Below, one piece after another: positions 33,501 to 40,440 of a stretch of DNA of 64,000 nt. A model generated the notes under the pieces. The model saw nothing but the letters and a program-made list of their open reading frames with translations, had not been told where the DNA came from and did not search any database. The DNA lies in the NCBI RefSeq assembly GCF_037392515.1, contig NC_090281.1, forward strand, positions 48,708,645-48,772,644, given 5' to 3'. Position 1 is the first letter of the stretch. Every line of letters starts with the position of its first letter. Source of the stretch: Haliotis asinina. Lineage: Eukaryota; Mollusca; Gastropoda; Lepetellida; Haliotidae. The translations under genes were made by a program, and so were the position numbers.

Positions 33501-33964
33501 ACCTGGGTTGACCTACCTGTGTGAGGCTTAATGGGAGTATTCAGAATGATACATGGTCACCTAGGTTGACCTACTGTGTGAAGTTTGATGGGAATATTCA
33601 GACAGGTACATGGTCCCCTGGGTTGACCTACCTGTGTGAAGCTTGATGTAAATATTCAGACAGGTACATGGTCCTCTGGGTTGACCTACCTGTGTGAAGC
33701 TTGATGGAAATATTCAGAGTTGTACGTAGTCCCTGGGTTGTCCTGGGGATTCAGATGTTCAGATAGGTTGGTATAGCATTCTATTAGCAACAAGATACGA
33801 GGTTGTTTATGCAAGCATTCCACTTTCTGTCTCTACTTCAGGCCTACTGTTTCCTGGGCAACATGGGGATATCGTATGCTGTAGCAGCCATTGTCTCCCT
33901 GACGTTTGAATCTCCAATGATGGGGCTAGAGAAAGCAATATTCCAAAGAAACAGAAGCAACTGA
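9360..33964 (+). CDS. nrf-6-like: Nose resistant to fluoxetine protein 6 (NRF-6)-like acyltransferase, 16 exons
   Basis: Joining exons 9360-9558, 13747-13893, 14937-15106, 15805-15877, 17424-17514, 17688-17917, 18314-18481, 19213-19306, 19821-19913, 23401-23563, 24079-24158, 24731-24856, 25606-25726, 25995-26181, 33292-33434 and 33842-33964 gives 2208 nt with every phase compatible: 735 residues plus TGA. Order: signal peptide; extracellular Cys-containing NRF domain (about 66-225; WALQFLDSFGKPGSNLL, GSYDECNSI, CFPDSC); first membrane segment (exon 6); then an acyltransferase-3 multi-pass domain with HGIRFISMSWVILGH (His336/His350), FFLLSGLLVSYL, HRYWRLTPPY, YYFKPWCRMGPYIIGLLAGY and PLSRLTYCTYLVHP. 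Family knowledge: C. elegans NRF-6/NDG-4 act in intestinal lipid or drug uptake; the acyl substrate is unknown. Exon 14 could start at 25974 instead (742 residues). Four introns carry splice-junction minisatellites. Confidence 0.92.
10095..10335 (-). repeat. SINE-like repeat (family 1), minus orientation
   Basis: Starts ACCCGTGAAGATCCAATGTA and ends in CTCACTCACTCATTCACTCA, the reverse of the family start. Moderately diverged. Confidence 0.8.
10460..10742 (-). repeat. SINE-like repeat (family 1)
   Basis: Begins ACCCGTGAAGATCTTGAGTA and ends in a CTCACTCACTCACTC run. It is the inverted counterpart of 7968-8236. Confidence 0.85.
11060..11100 (-). mobile_element. Penelope-like hairpin tail, inverted copy
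   Basis: GCCGTTTCAGAGCTAATTCA followed by TGCTCCTTTCTTCAGCAG is the reverse complement of the hairpin at 7604-7645, carried by the inverted duplication. Confidence 0.5.
11578..11840 (-). repeat. SINE-like repeat (family 1)
   Basis: Runs from CCCGTGTAGGTCCCAGGGTA to GTGTGGCGTAAAACTAAACT. It is the inverted counterpart of 6874-7131. Confidence 0.85.
12035..12290 (-). repeat. SINE-like repeat (family 1), strongly diverged
   Basis: Recognisable from CAGCATCCATGCTTGCTGTT, CACTGGATTGTCTGATTCAG and ACCACCACCATATAGCTG. The end is degraded. Confidence 0.6.
12388..12615 (-). repeat. SINE-like repeat (family 1)
   Basis: Runs from ACCCATGAAGATCTGGCGTA to CAGCATAAAACCAAACTCAT. The middle is shortened relative to full copies. 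Confidence 0.7.
13747..13893 (+). CDS. nrf-6-like: NRF-6-like exon 2 (NRF domain start)
   Basis: Acceptor TTTCAG at 13741-13746. Encodes GITQKDVIAASTRYLETFAE... to DRDRWALQ, the start of the extracellular NRF domain. The donor is CCAGT|GTAAGT. Phase 1 in and out. Confidence 0.85.
13894..14714 (+). other. NRF-6-like intron 2, left part
   Basis: No repeat or gene was recognised in this stretch. The rest of the intron (14715-14905) is a degraded SINE-like copy. Confidence 0.5.
14715..14905 (-). repeat. SINE-like repeat (family 1), strongly diverged
   Basis: Recognised by TGGTCTTCAGCAACCCATTC, GTTGATTGCTGGATTG and CAATTATTTACA in family order. Confidence 0.55.
14937..15106 (+). CDS. nrf-6-like: NRF-6-like exon 3
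   Basis: Acceptor CTTTGAAG at 14929-14936. Encodes FLDSFGKPGSNLL, GSYDECNSI and QSQYCLASRALTPQ, the most recognisable part of the NRF domain, with conserved Cys. The donor CACAG|GTGAGT is the first member of a donor-containing minisatellite. Confidence 0.9.
15090..15660 (+). repeat. Minisatellite built on the exon 3 / intron 3 junction (donor array)
   Basis: About 14-16 imperfect units of ~33-37 bp, each with the exon end CACAG followed by GTGAGAT, GTGAGTT or GTAAGAT and then GTGCATACCATCC-like sequence. Many units keep a consensus 5' splice site (CAG|GTGAG or CAG|GTAAG). Some have mutated to CAGGAGAG, so repeats and functional donors diverge. The first unit is the genuine exon 3 donor at 15107. 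Confidence 0.85.
15805..15877 (+). CDS. nrf-6-like: NRF-6-like exon 4
   Basis: Acceptor TATACAG at 15798-15804. Encodes MVVELGTCFPDSCSDMDVAI with the CFPDSC motif of the NRF domain. Donor GGAG|GTTGGT, phase 1. Confidence 0.85.
15878..17423 (+). other. NRF-6-like intron 4
   Basis: An AT-rich intron with a short TA microsatellite near 15928-15940 and a decayed transposase at 16340-16900. The remainder (15950-16320 and 16900-17423) shows nothing recognisable. Confidence 0.6.
16340..16900 (-). pseudogene. Decayed Tc1-like transposase (second family)
   Basis: On the minus strand QHDNTCPHTVRVTQAFMQQA corresponds to the second-Asp block of Tc1-like transposases. After frame breaks, SPDLIPFGHLWDELVR corresponds to SPDLNPIEHLWDEL, with the catalytic Glu replaced by Gly. 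It differs clearly from the element at 2865-3898, so it is a separate insertion. Ends were not resolved. Confidence 0.75.
17424..17514 (+). CDS. nrf-6-like: NRF-6-like exon 5
   Basis: Acceptor TGTTTCAG at 17416-17423. Encodes VLKEINPNLTVSSVSCKERD... with one NxT glycosylation sequon, the end of the extracellular domain. The donor AT|GTAAGT leaves two bases. Confidence 0.85.
17545..17662 (+). repeat. 29 bp tandem repeat, 4 copies
   Basis: Nearly identical units of GATGCAAAATGATCTTTATC plus TGTATTATT lie inside intron 5, just upstream of the exon 6 acceptor. They do not include the splice junction. Confidence 0.9.
17688..17917 (+). CDS. nrf-6-like: NRF-6-like exon 6 (first membrane segment after the NRF domain)
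   Basis: Acceptor TTTTCCAG at 17680-17687. Encodes the hydrophobic IVVLAIFGLLLLTGTAFDIV, then a polar, Ser-rich cytoplasmic-type loop. Donor CCAG|GTGGGT, phase 1. Confidence 0.88.
17920..18125 (+). repeat. ~30 bp degenerate tandem repeat in intron 6
   Basis: Successive TGATTGGTTGGTGA(C/T)-like units, roughly six and diverged, follow the exon 6 donor. They give way directly to the acceptor-containing array at 18127. Confidence 0.7.
18121..18375 (+). repeat. Minisatellite built on the intron 6 / exon 7 junction (acceptor array)
   Basis: Four units start after an AG at 18127, 18192, 18253 and 18314 (spacings 65, 61, 61). Each has the pyrimidine/T-rich TGTGATATTGTGTTGCAG acceptor followed by a copy of the exon 7 start (GTGTTTGTGGCAAGATGATT). 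The last is the true exon 7. Spacings of 61 bp shift frame, so upstream acceptors would not give simple in-frame insertions. Confidence 0.88.
18314..18481 (+). CDS. nrf-6-like: NRF-6-like exon 7 (acyltransferase catalytic His motif)
   Basis: Encodes GVCGKMILAFSVYTNGSKLL then SLRAVHGIRFISMSWVILGH. His336 in HGIRF and His350 in LGH match the conserved acyltransferase-3 signature. Donor TTTG|GTATGT, phase 1. Confidence 0.92.
18638..18895 (+). repeat. SINE-like repeat (family 1) in intron 7
   Basis: Starts in AGTGAGTGAGTGAGTGAATG and ends at ACCTTCACGGGTCC. Near full-length. Confidence 0.85.
18905..19060 (-). repeat. tRNA-derived SINE (family 2), minus orientation, diverged
   Basis: GGCAAGTGAGTTTAGTTTTA, AGCAGTATTCCAGCAATATC and GGGAATGAAACCTGGCTCTT follow the family 2 order in reverse. 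The B box is degraded. Confidence 0.65.
19213..19306 (+). CDS. nrf-6-like: NRF-6-like exon 8
   Basis: Acceptor TTTATTCCAG at 19203-19212. Encodes ANISELPNLVTRWTFDAIDN then VDTFFLL, leading into the conserved FFLLSG. Donor TCAG|GTATGT with phase 2. Confidence 0.88.
19307..19820 (+). other. NRF-6-like intron 8
   Basis: 514 bp with normal GTATGT and TTTCAG ends. Nothing else was recognised. Confidence 0.7.
19821..19913 (+). CDS. nrf-6-like: NRF-6-like exon 9
   Basis: Encodes SGLLVSYLALKELKKGEGRI then NWFMFYFHRYW, completing FFLLSGLLVSYL. Ends AG|GTGAGG in phase 2, so the first G of exon 10 completes Arg in HRYWR. Confidence 0.9.
20113..23400 (+). repeat. Minisatellite built on the intron 9 / exon 10 junction (acceptor plus first codons, >60 units)
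   Basis: About 60-65 head-to-tail units, mostly 51 bp with 52 and 55 bp variants. Each has CCACTGTTTCAG followed by GTTGACTCCGCCCTACATG and TTGTTCATCATGGTATA, that is a 3' splice site plus the start of exon 10 (LTPPYMLFIMVY). The genuine exon 10 is the last unit (23401). Acceptors at 23350, 23299, 23248 and 23197 are each exactly 51 bp apart and in frame with exon 10. GTATGT after some ATG copies also makes a possible donor, so a unit could act as a 31 nt microexon. Internal higher-order duplications of ~880 and ~410 bp are visible. Confidence 0.93.
23401..23563 (+). CDS. nrf-6-like: NRF-6-like exon 10
   Basis: Encodes (R)LTPPYMLFIMVYVPLFKYWG, then SGPFFPQTGNDPSCKTNFWV and a stretch ending DDKQ. 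Chosen as the real exon because only this unit continues into conserved sequence and ends at CAG|GTAACT. The frame stays open upstream to about 23198. Confidence 0.9.
23698..23912 (+). repeat. SINE-like repeat (family 1), truncated, in intron 10
   Basis: Recognised by TTTAATGCTGCATTCAGCTA, TAATTGAGTCTGGACCAGTG and CAGTTAGTCGCCTTTTACGG. Both ends are degraded. Confidence 0.65.
24079..24158 (+). CDS. nrf-6-like: NRF-6-like exon 11
   Basis: Acceptor ATTTTCAG at 24071-24078. Encodes CMGWAWYLANDMQFYVLSPL plus IFVPLYL, a conserved membrane stretch of the family (W-YL--D-QF). Donor TT|GTGAGT, phase 2. Confidence 0.9.
24159..24730 (+). other. NRF-6-like intron 11
   Basis: 572 bp, AT-rich. No repeat or gene was recognised. 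Confidence 0.6.
24731..24856 (+). CDS. nrf-6-like: NRF-6-like exon 12
   Basis: Acceptor GTTGCAG at 24724-24730. Encodes FSPVFGAIAAGVFLLATLIT then TGVITSYYSIPAGVSEFLTQ, a membrane helix and loop. Donor CCAGG|GTAAGT. Confidence 0.88.
24980..25137 (-). repeat. SINE-like repeat (family 1), 3' part, in intron 12
   Basis: Starts at CAAGCTTGTCGTAATAGGCG and ends at GAGTGTGGCGTAAAACTAAA. The CTTCACGGG end is missing. Confidence 0.8.
25138..25605 (+). other. NRF-6-like intron 12, remainder
   Basis: AT-rich DNA with nothing recognised, ending in the TTTTTGCAG acceptor of exon 13. Confidence 0.55.
25606..25726 (+). CDS. nrf-6-like: NRF-6-like exon 13
   Basis: Encodes GSEYYMSKYYFKPWCRMGPY then IIGLLAGYILYRTKCKIRMN. 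The KPWCRMGPYIIGLLAGY stretch is a strong family signature. Donor AAG|GTGAGA, phase 0. Confidence 0.92.
25995..26181 (+). CDS. nrf-6-like: NRF-6-like exon 14
   Basis: The preferred acceptor is ATGTTTCAG at 25986-25994. An alternative in the same phase is GTCAAG at 25968-25973, which adds seven residues. Encodes FLCLLGWASAAAICLAVLYG and later AWAVGVAWVIIACATGNGG, two membrane helices. Donor GGAG|GTGAGA, phase 1. Confidence 0.78.
26326..26500 (-). repeat. tRNA-derived SINE (family 2), minus orientation, in intron 14
   Basis: AGTGAATGAGTTTAGTTTTA, then ATTCCAGCAATATCACAACA, CACACATTGTACCCACGTGG and GGGAATGGAATCCAGGTG follow the family 2 order. The B box is partly degraded. Confidence 0.75.
26690..33291 (+). 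repeat. ~6.6 kb minisatellite with an acceptor and a donor in every unit, ending at exon 15
   Basis: About 120 units of 54 bp (some 50 bp), very homogeneous: TTTATGTGCAG, then GTATTGAG, then GTGAGTGAAGGTGACTTGAG, then TACTGAATGAAACTG. Every unit has an acceptor-like CAG followed 8 nt later by a strong 5' splice site, GAG|GTGAGT. The final unit reads CTGTGTGCAG and is the true exon 15 acceptor. Variants include TGACTT versus TGGTTT and GAATGAAAC versus GAACGAAAC. Rare markers recur at spacings near 972 and 2158 bp, so blocks of ~18 and ~40 units were duplicated. Confidence 0.95.
33292..33434 (+). CDS. nrf-6-like: NRF-6-like exon 15
   Basis: Encodes GFVNTLLSWEAFIPLSRLTY then CTYLVHPVIMELYYFSQRQL, the conserved PLSRLTY-YLVHP motif near the C-terminus of the family. 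Donor CATG|GTGAGT, phase 0. Confidence 0.93.
33470..33745 (+). repeat. ~62 bp tandem repeat, about 4-5 copies, in intron 15
   Basis: Units with TATTCAGACAGGTACATGGT, CCTGGGTTGACCTACCTGTG and TGAAGCTTGATG. It contains CAGGTAC and CTGTGTGAAG strings but no evident copy of either flanking exon. Confidence 0.8.
33842..33964 (+). CDS. nrf-6-like: NRF-6-like exon 16 (terminal)
   Basis: Acceptor CTACTTCAG at 33833-33841. Encodes AYCFLGNMGISYAVAAIVSL then TFESPMMGLEKAIFQRNRSN and TGA at 33962-33964. Last membrane helix, the typical E(S/A)P----LEK ending, and a short basic tail. Confidence 0.93.
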   Translation, partial: AYCFLGNMGISYAVAAIVSLTFESPMMGLEKAIFQRNRSN

Positions 33965-33990
33965 ATGAACTCACAGACTCCAACATCCGC

Positions 33991-34455
33991 ACGAAGATAG
34001 GTCGCTGTCAAGATGACTAATGATCAAATAACACGAAGATAGGTCGCTGTCAAGATGACTAATGATCAAATAACACGAAGATAGGTCGCTGTCAAGATGA
34101 CTAATGATCAAATAGCACGAAGATAGGTCGCTGTCAAGATGACTAATGATCAAATAGCACGAAGATAGGTTGCTGTCAAGATGACTAATGATCAAATAAC
34201 ACGAAGATAGGTCGCTGTCAAGATGACTAATGATCAAATAACACGAAGATAGGTCGCTGTCAAGATGACTAATGATCAAATAGCACGAAGATAGGTCGCT
34301 GTCAAGATGACTAATGATCAAATAACACGAAGATAGGTCGCTGTCAAGATGACTAATGATCAAATAGCACGAAGATAGGTCGCTGTCAAGATGACTAATG
34401 ATCAAATAACACGAAGATAGGTCGCTGTCAAGATGACTAATGATCAAATAATAAT
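33991..34455 (+). repeat. 42 bp tandem array in the 3' UTR, about 11 copies
   Basis: Nearly identical units of ACGAAGATAGGTCGCTGTCA, AGATGACTAATGATCAAATA and (A/G)C begin 26 nt after the NRF-6-like stop. Because 42 is a multiple of three, the opposite strand stays open as a repetitive frame, which I do not regard as a gene. Confidence 0.93.
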
Positions 34456-37400
34456 ACAATATCAATGGCTGACTTACATAATCATGTCTTCCACTTTGGC
34501 AAGGCAAGCCTTAGCAACTGCATATCTGGCTGTTTAGTATCAGTCAAGGACTGAGACTACAGACTAAAGTATTTTCAGCTGTTTCTCTAAATCAGCATTC
34601 GTTGGTACCAGGAAAATGTTGGTTTAGAGAACTTTACCCTTTTCAACGTGAGAATGATCTTCTGTGTGCCTTAAAATATGACTGAACAACTCTTATTCAT
34701 TAAATTCTGCAAACAATAGCTTTCTGTTTCAATTAGGGTCAAAAATAGGCATGTATTTACTGCGGGCAGTTGAAAAAACAATCATGCATCTGTGTGGTAG
34801 CTTTGTCAAATTTATTGTTTTCGTTCACATGACAATTAATACACATGTGGAACGTGTCACTCACAAATTTACCTCACCTACTTAGGTCTAATCCTTATCT
34901 ATACTCTTTTCGTGATGCAACATGAATGAGCTTAATGCTGATGGGAATCAACTGTGTCGTTACAAGTACCGGAAATACATGTACAGCCAATCAGAAAGAC
35001 AACAGGAGAGCCAAGATACTGGATGCTGGTTTAGAGAGTGTTAATTACTGAATAGCCAATTGTACGGTCTATGTTGTGCCGAAATATGAAATAGACTGAT
35101 GAAGGATTAGATGGTGTATAAATAATCACAAATTAACTAGCTTAAACCAGGACCAAATTCTAGTGCCAATGTGGAAAGCTTGCCAGATTGGAAGGCTGCC
35201 AGTTTAGATATATTTCTACTTCAATGATTTCAGCTGCCTGGTTTTCCAGATTGTAGCATCATGATTCTACGATATATGTTTTAAGACCACCACAAGCAAG
35301 AAAGTTTGTTGTTTTTTAAAAACACACATGGTTGATATTGTTTATGAAGGATTTATGTTAAATTTATATTTCTTATATCTTGTTAAGGATTGATTCAACA
35401 TATGACAATTTTAAAACATATTTACATGTAACTTATTTGTTATGAGATTAATGATTAGTGTATATGTTATAACTGTGTGAATTTTGAAACAGTATTTGCT
35501 GGTCAAAAGGTTTTTATTGTTCATCAGTGTATACACACATCACATGCTACCATGATAAACCAAAGTATGTCAAAATTCATATTTCAAACCATATATTTGA
35601 ATGTATAGACTGAAAATGGCTTACTTATAGTCTGTTTGTATTGAAAATGTACCAATGAATTTCACTTTAAACCAAAAGATAAATGAAGTAAAATTAACAT
35701 TACAAATCCTCAGAATTCTACCTTGCCATTTGAATTTTATTTGACTTTGAATAAAAGTAGGTTAGCAATTACCTTGCCAATTGAACATTAAAATCTCAGA
35801 ATTTTGTTGGACTTCGAATAAAAGTTGTTTAGCAAATGATCATAGTTTCAAATAACTGTCAGTGGTTTACAAGGGGGTAGACACATTAATAGAAACACCA
35901 GAACAAGTTGGGGTTGGTCTAACATAAAGGTCATAACGACCTGCACATGCATATATTTCACTATTCCAACTACTGCGCTTACCCCCTGTAATTTGATTTA
36001 CTTTTTTAGTGTGCAAAGTGAAATTCAACAGTATGTTGTCACTCAAAACAGACTGTAGAAATGCTGGCACTTTGTTAAAGGTCCAAAAGAACAGATGGGG
36101 TTAATTGTAATGCAATAATGTTTTCTAATACCCTTCACCATTGTAGCTCACCTGCACAGAAAAGTCCCGTGAGCGTATGTTGTTGCAGGTTGTCCTCAGT
36201 TACCCGTATTGTTTCTCTGAAATAGGCGGTTGGAATCAGCAGCAGGTTATCTGATTGTTACTAGGAAGGGGTTAAAGTTCGTTCATTTCATCAAACTTGG
36301 TTTTTCAATATGTCCATGAGGTAAAAATAATGAAGTTGTAGTAGGTGCCCTATAATATGCAGCTCAAAAACAGGAGTTTCAACATGGAATGTACCCAGAT
36401 GTTTTCCTGTTCATGGTTTTATTGTTTGCATTGAGTAATTTCAATGTAATTTCAATGTTCCACCAAAATGAGAGGAACAGTGTATAATTCTCCTTCAGTT
36501 CAATGGCATTTGTCAATCCTTTCAGCTACATATGACAGAAATATGTAGGCAGTAATATAATTTACAGCAGTTTATTAAGTTAAAGGAAAATAATCGCAAA
36601 AACTGAACAAAATAGCTCTCCTTCACACCTTCCCTACTCCATGCCTAAATTCTGCATGTTCTACTTCATTCCTATGGCTAATTCATCCCCAACCCCAACT
36701 GTCTACATGATATAAAAATACCCAATAAAAATGTACTATGTTTTAACATGTATATAAATCTAACATGTTACTGCATAAATACTGTCTCTCCTTTTCCCTA
36801 CCCAACTACCATTCAAAACCACAACATCAATAAGCAAGTCAGGGTTAACCTAACGAGCACAGGGAATATCCCCTGCAGAGGCAGTGGAGTTGCTTCTCGA
36901 ATCACTGACATGCAAGACAATGATGTCGCTTGCATCAGGCTCTTATATAACCTGTGAGCTAATCTCTTAAAGGTCATGACGAAGTGTTAACATTGGTTAA
37001 CACCACAGTAAACAAATTCACTGTGGGACTACATATCTTCTGTTGCCGTACCAACACAGTACACTTGTTCCTTGAAAAGCAAGAAGCCTCAAACTTTGTG
37101 GTTTGAAAAACAGATTTTCCTGTTCTGCATAAAGATTTCTTTAATTTCTTTTTATATCTTTACATTTTGACATTTATTTATTGGACTATTTGGCACTTGG
37201 GCCATGCTCTCAGTACATATTTTCTTGCACTACATATGTAGGTGAGCCTCAGTGCCTTGCAACTGTTATTTATTTTAATGTTTTTTAATATTTCACATTT
37301 ACTGTCTTCTGTGATAATCAAACTGTTTTAATACTAGTACTTTTCTTTACAGATTTGCCTACATTGTTGATGCACTAATCTAGGCAGTTTCAGGGGCCTG

Positions 37401-38640
37401 CTTATTTGTTTGTGCATGTTATTGTCTATAATGATATCCCAGAATTCTTGACTTGTTTGCAACCTCTGCTGCTCCACTTGTAAGTGCATACATTGATCAA
37501 CTAAGATGAAAAACATTTTATATCTTGGAAGTAACAGGGAAATGTAGTTATTTTTGTCTCCCTTTATGATCTCTGCTGACAGTGTGTGTGTTGGCATTAT
37601 CTGCAAGCAAAGTACGGATATGTCTGTTGTATATTCCCATGAAGAATTCCCTCAGGGATAATGTGTTTGATGACTATGCATGTTATGTGTCTAACCTCAA
37701 CATTTCCTGGGAAATTCCTCTCAAGGACAACAGATTGTTTTAAGCATCTTCATACTTAATTAGAATATGATTTTGTTAATATACTCAAAGAATCAAATAA
37801 AGGAACTGTGGAAAATTCAAGTTTTCCTTTAATATGTTCTAGTTTTCATCACCAGCTTTGAATAGCACTGTAGGTGGAAATCTGAGAATAAAAAAAGAAA
37901 CACCGTCATGAAATGGTCTTCCCTTTTTTGTTTCCCTCAGTATATGAGGGCATAAAGTGCCCATTTGAAACATTGCTTCATGATGGTCACATAGCAGAGA
38001 AGTACGAGATGTTCATATGCACAGGCCATTGTGAGAGGATGTTATCTAAATATAAATCAAGGAGTCCGAATGTTTGAATGGTGATTATGATATGAAGTCA
38101 TCCATACTATACTGAATATACTTAATATCATATTGTCTGAGCAAATGCCATCATCCACGAGATACCAGATTGTTCTTCACTTTCTTTTTTGATCAAATGT
38201 GTTGCGATGACAAATATCTCATTAACCACATTAACCACATATGTGATATTCTGGACATGCCTGTGCTAATGATTCCTTCAAATTAAAGTGGAAGCTTTTC
38301 TGACAGTGGACATCGAGAATATAGTGAGGCCGACCACTTTTGTGACACCTCTCATATGTATTTGTGTCATATGTATGTTCAGGTAGGTCCATTTGAATGT
38401 TTTATGTGTCTTGATTTGATTGCATATGTCTCAGGACTGGAAGTGTTGTTTATGTATGCAGAGAGAGAGGTATTTGTAACTGGTACAAATGTCATTTAGA
38501 TTGTAACTTTCATGGCCTTTAGTGTTCTTAAACACATGAATAATATTCAGGAGAGATGTAAAATTGTGTGTTCTTGCGTTTTGTTACATTTTTTTTTTTT
38601 TTTTTGATGATTTGCTTGTTGTTTATCAGCAGCTGTCTAA
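34456..38640 (+). other. Probable 3' UTR, then intergenic DNA
   Basis: AT-rich with no convincing gene. GAATAAAAG occurs at about 35748 and 35817 and could polyadenylate the NRF-6-like transcript. A poly(T) run lies at about 38589-38605. No transposon was recognised between 34.5 and 38.6 kb. Confidence 0.45.
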
Positions 38641-38649
38641 AAACTCAAC

Positions 38650-38810
38650 GCGAGTGAGTAAGCTTTTACACTGCCTTTAGCAATATTCCAACAATATAAA
38701 TAGCCGGGGCACCAGAAATGGGCTTCACACATTGTACCCATGTTGGGAATCGAACCCAGATCTTCGGTATGACGAGTGGATGCTGTAACCACTAGGGTAC
38801 CCCACATATC
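38650..38810 (-). repeat. tRNA-derived SINE (family 2), minus orientation
   Basis: GCGAGTGAGTAAGCTTTTAC, GGGCACCAGAAATGGGCTTC, GGGAATCGAACCCAGATCTT (B box GGTTCGATTCC in reverse) and AACCACTAGGGTACCCC. Well preserved. Confidence 0.85.
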
Positions 38811-38885
38811 CAGTCTCAGAATAATACTGTCTTGGAATGGCGATAAGGTCACTGGAATCAGGAGCATTTATGTTCCTAATGGGAG

Positions 38886-39160
38886 ACCCATGAAGGTCCG
38901 GGGTAAGATGGACCTAGCTTCAGCAACCCATGCTTGCCATAAAAGGCGACTAAGCTTGCCGTGAGAGGTGACTAACAGGACCTGCTGGTCAAACTCGCTG
39001 ACTTGGTTGACACGTGTCATTGATTCCCAATTGTGCAGGTTGATGCTCATGCTGTTGATCACTGGATTGTCTGGTCCAGACTCGATTATTTATAGATTGC
39101 CATCATATTGCTGGAATATTGCTGAGTGCTGCGTGAACCTAAACTTGCTCACTCACTCAC
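38886..39160 (-). repeat. SINE-like repeat (family 1), minus orientation
   Basis: Full-length type, from GACCCATGAAGGTCCGGGGT to CTCACTCACTCACTCC. Confidence 0.85.
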
Positions 39161-39164
39161 TCCC

Positions 39165-39280
39165 TGATTGGAATGTGATGGAGTGCATTATCCAAGTCAG
39201 CGAGTGGAACCACGTGCCCTTTGTGACAAGCATCCCTTGCTGAAGACCTGTTATAACCCAGCTCTTCATGGAGTGATTTG
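39165..39280 (+). repeat. SINE-like repeat (family 1) 3' fragment
   Basis: CCAAGTCAGCGAGTGGAACC, then GTGACAAGCATCCCTTGCTG and AACCCAGCTCTTCATGG. It lies tail to tail with the previous copy. Confidence 0.6.
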
Positions 39281-39424
39281 TAGATAGAACAATATCTTTC
39301 TTTCTTCTTTAATGCCACACTTAGCAAATTACCAGGACCTCCTTTCACTATGCACTAAGGTGATGGAAAGTCACTAAGGTAAATTAGTGCAGTGTTAAAG
39401 AATGGGAGTTATGGTTAACTTCAG

Positions 39425-39560
39425 TAAATAGAAGACACAACTTTATGAATGATCAACTTATTTATTTTAGAGGTGACACAACTTTATGGATGAACAACTT
39501 CTTTATTTTAACAATTGAGAGGGTTTGGTATGGGTTCTTATACTGTCTTCAAGCATATGG
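39425..39560 (-). mobile_element. Penelope-like hairpin tails (two, partial)
   Basis: Two adjacent ACACAACTTTATG(A/G)ATGA-(T/A)CAACTT-TTTATTTTA segments, reverse complements of the AATAAAGAAGTTG-TCATCC tail. The second is followed by the hairpin region with a GTAT/ATAC stem near CCATACCAAACCC in reverse. Related sequence recurs at 39860-39925. Confidence 0.45.
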
Positions 39561-39614
39561 GAGATAATAGGGTACACCAGTTTATATACACGCTAAGATA
39601 ATGCTGTAACTATA

Positions 39615-39739
39615 CTGGACAAAAATAGTTAGGGATGTATGTAAATTTTGAAATTATGAATAATTATTTATCCATTCACTGACACACTGATAAAATATGA
39701 ATCATAAAAATACCAATATCCCTAATTTATTTTGTCCAG
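39615..39739. mobile_element. 125 bp MITE, Tc1/mariner type
   Basis: Terminal inverted repeats CTGGACAAAAATAGTTAGGG and (reverse of the right end) CTGGACAAAATAAATTAGGG, with TA on both sides at 39613-39614 and 39740-39741. Short, AT-rich and non-coding, as expected for a non-autonomous relative of a Tc1/mariner transposon. Confidence 0.85.
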
Positions 39740-39859
39740 TATGTAACAAATGTGGGAAAACAAAGCAGCATAGAGCTTTACAGGATGAGCTACAATTACA
39801 CAATGAAGAGCTTGAAATAACAAAATGAGATGAATGGGATTACAATGCCACTCAAACAA

Positions 39860-39930
39860 ATTCTTTATTTTAACAGTGGGGATGTTTCGGTATCTATTGG
39901 TTCCTATACCGTTCTTATGTCTTTTCAGTA
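39860..39930 (-). mobile_element. Penelope-like hairpin tail, partial
   Basis: In reverse complement GGTATAGGAACCAATAGATA then CCGAAACATCCCC and TTAAAATAAAGAA. The GGTAT/ATACC stem precedes GAAAC, as in the other copies. Confidence 0.5.
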
Positions 39931-39989
39931 AAGGTTGCTTTTTAGAAAGAAGCCCCAGTTATTTAACCGTGATCCAGTAGTGTTGTATA

Positions 39990-40157
39990 ATCGACATGAC
40001 AGTCAAGTGATTGACAAAATGAGCTTTGATTTTCACTATTGTGACACGAAGACCTGTGTTAGACAAGTCAGAGAGTCATACTGCCCCATCCTGTTAGTCG
40101 CCTCTTGCAACAAGTATGGACTGCTGAAGACCAGTTCTAGCCCAGGTCTTCATGAGT
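39990..40157 (+). repeat. SINE-like repeat (family 1), 3' part, diverged
   Basis: GACAAGTCAGAGAGTCATAC, CCTGTTAGTCGCCTCTTGCA and AGCCCAGGTCTTCATGAG follow the family order. Confidence 0.6.
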
Positions 40158-40232
40158 GTAGCAAGACGCAAATTGCCACAGACAAAGTAAAAGTTAAAGC
40201 AGTTGATCTGAAGCTTGCCGTAAAGTTCAAAA

Positions 40233-40440
40233 TTATGAGTGGGTTTAGTGTTATGCCGCACTTAGCAGTATTCCAGCTTAATGGCGATGGACTGTAAATA
40301 ATCAAGTCTGGACCAGACAATCCAGTGATCAACATCTTGAGCATCGATCTGCGCATTGGGAACCGATGACGTGTCAACAAAGTCGGCAAACCTGACCACC
40401 CAATCACATTAGTCACCTAACGATAAGTCTCCACTATCCC
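40233..40440 (+). repeat. SINE-like repeat (family 1), lacks 3' end
   Basis: From ATGAGTGGGTTTAGTGTTAT through AATCAAGTCTGGACCAGACA to the ATCACATTAGTCACC region. Confidence 0.8.

Noticed and set aside
33971..34507. 178-codon minus-strand repetitive frame
   Set aside because: Created by the 42 bp array in the 3' UTR. No start context or homologous sequence recognised.
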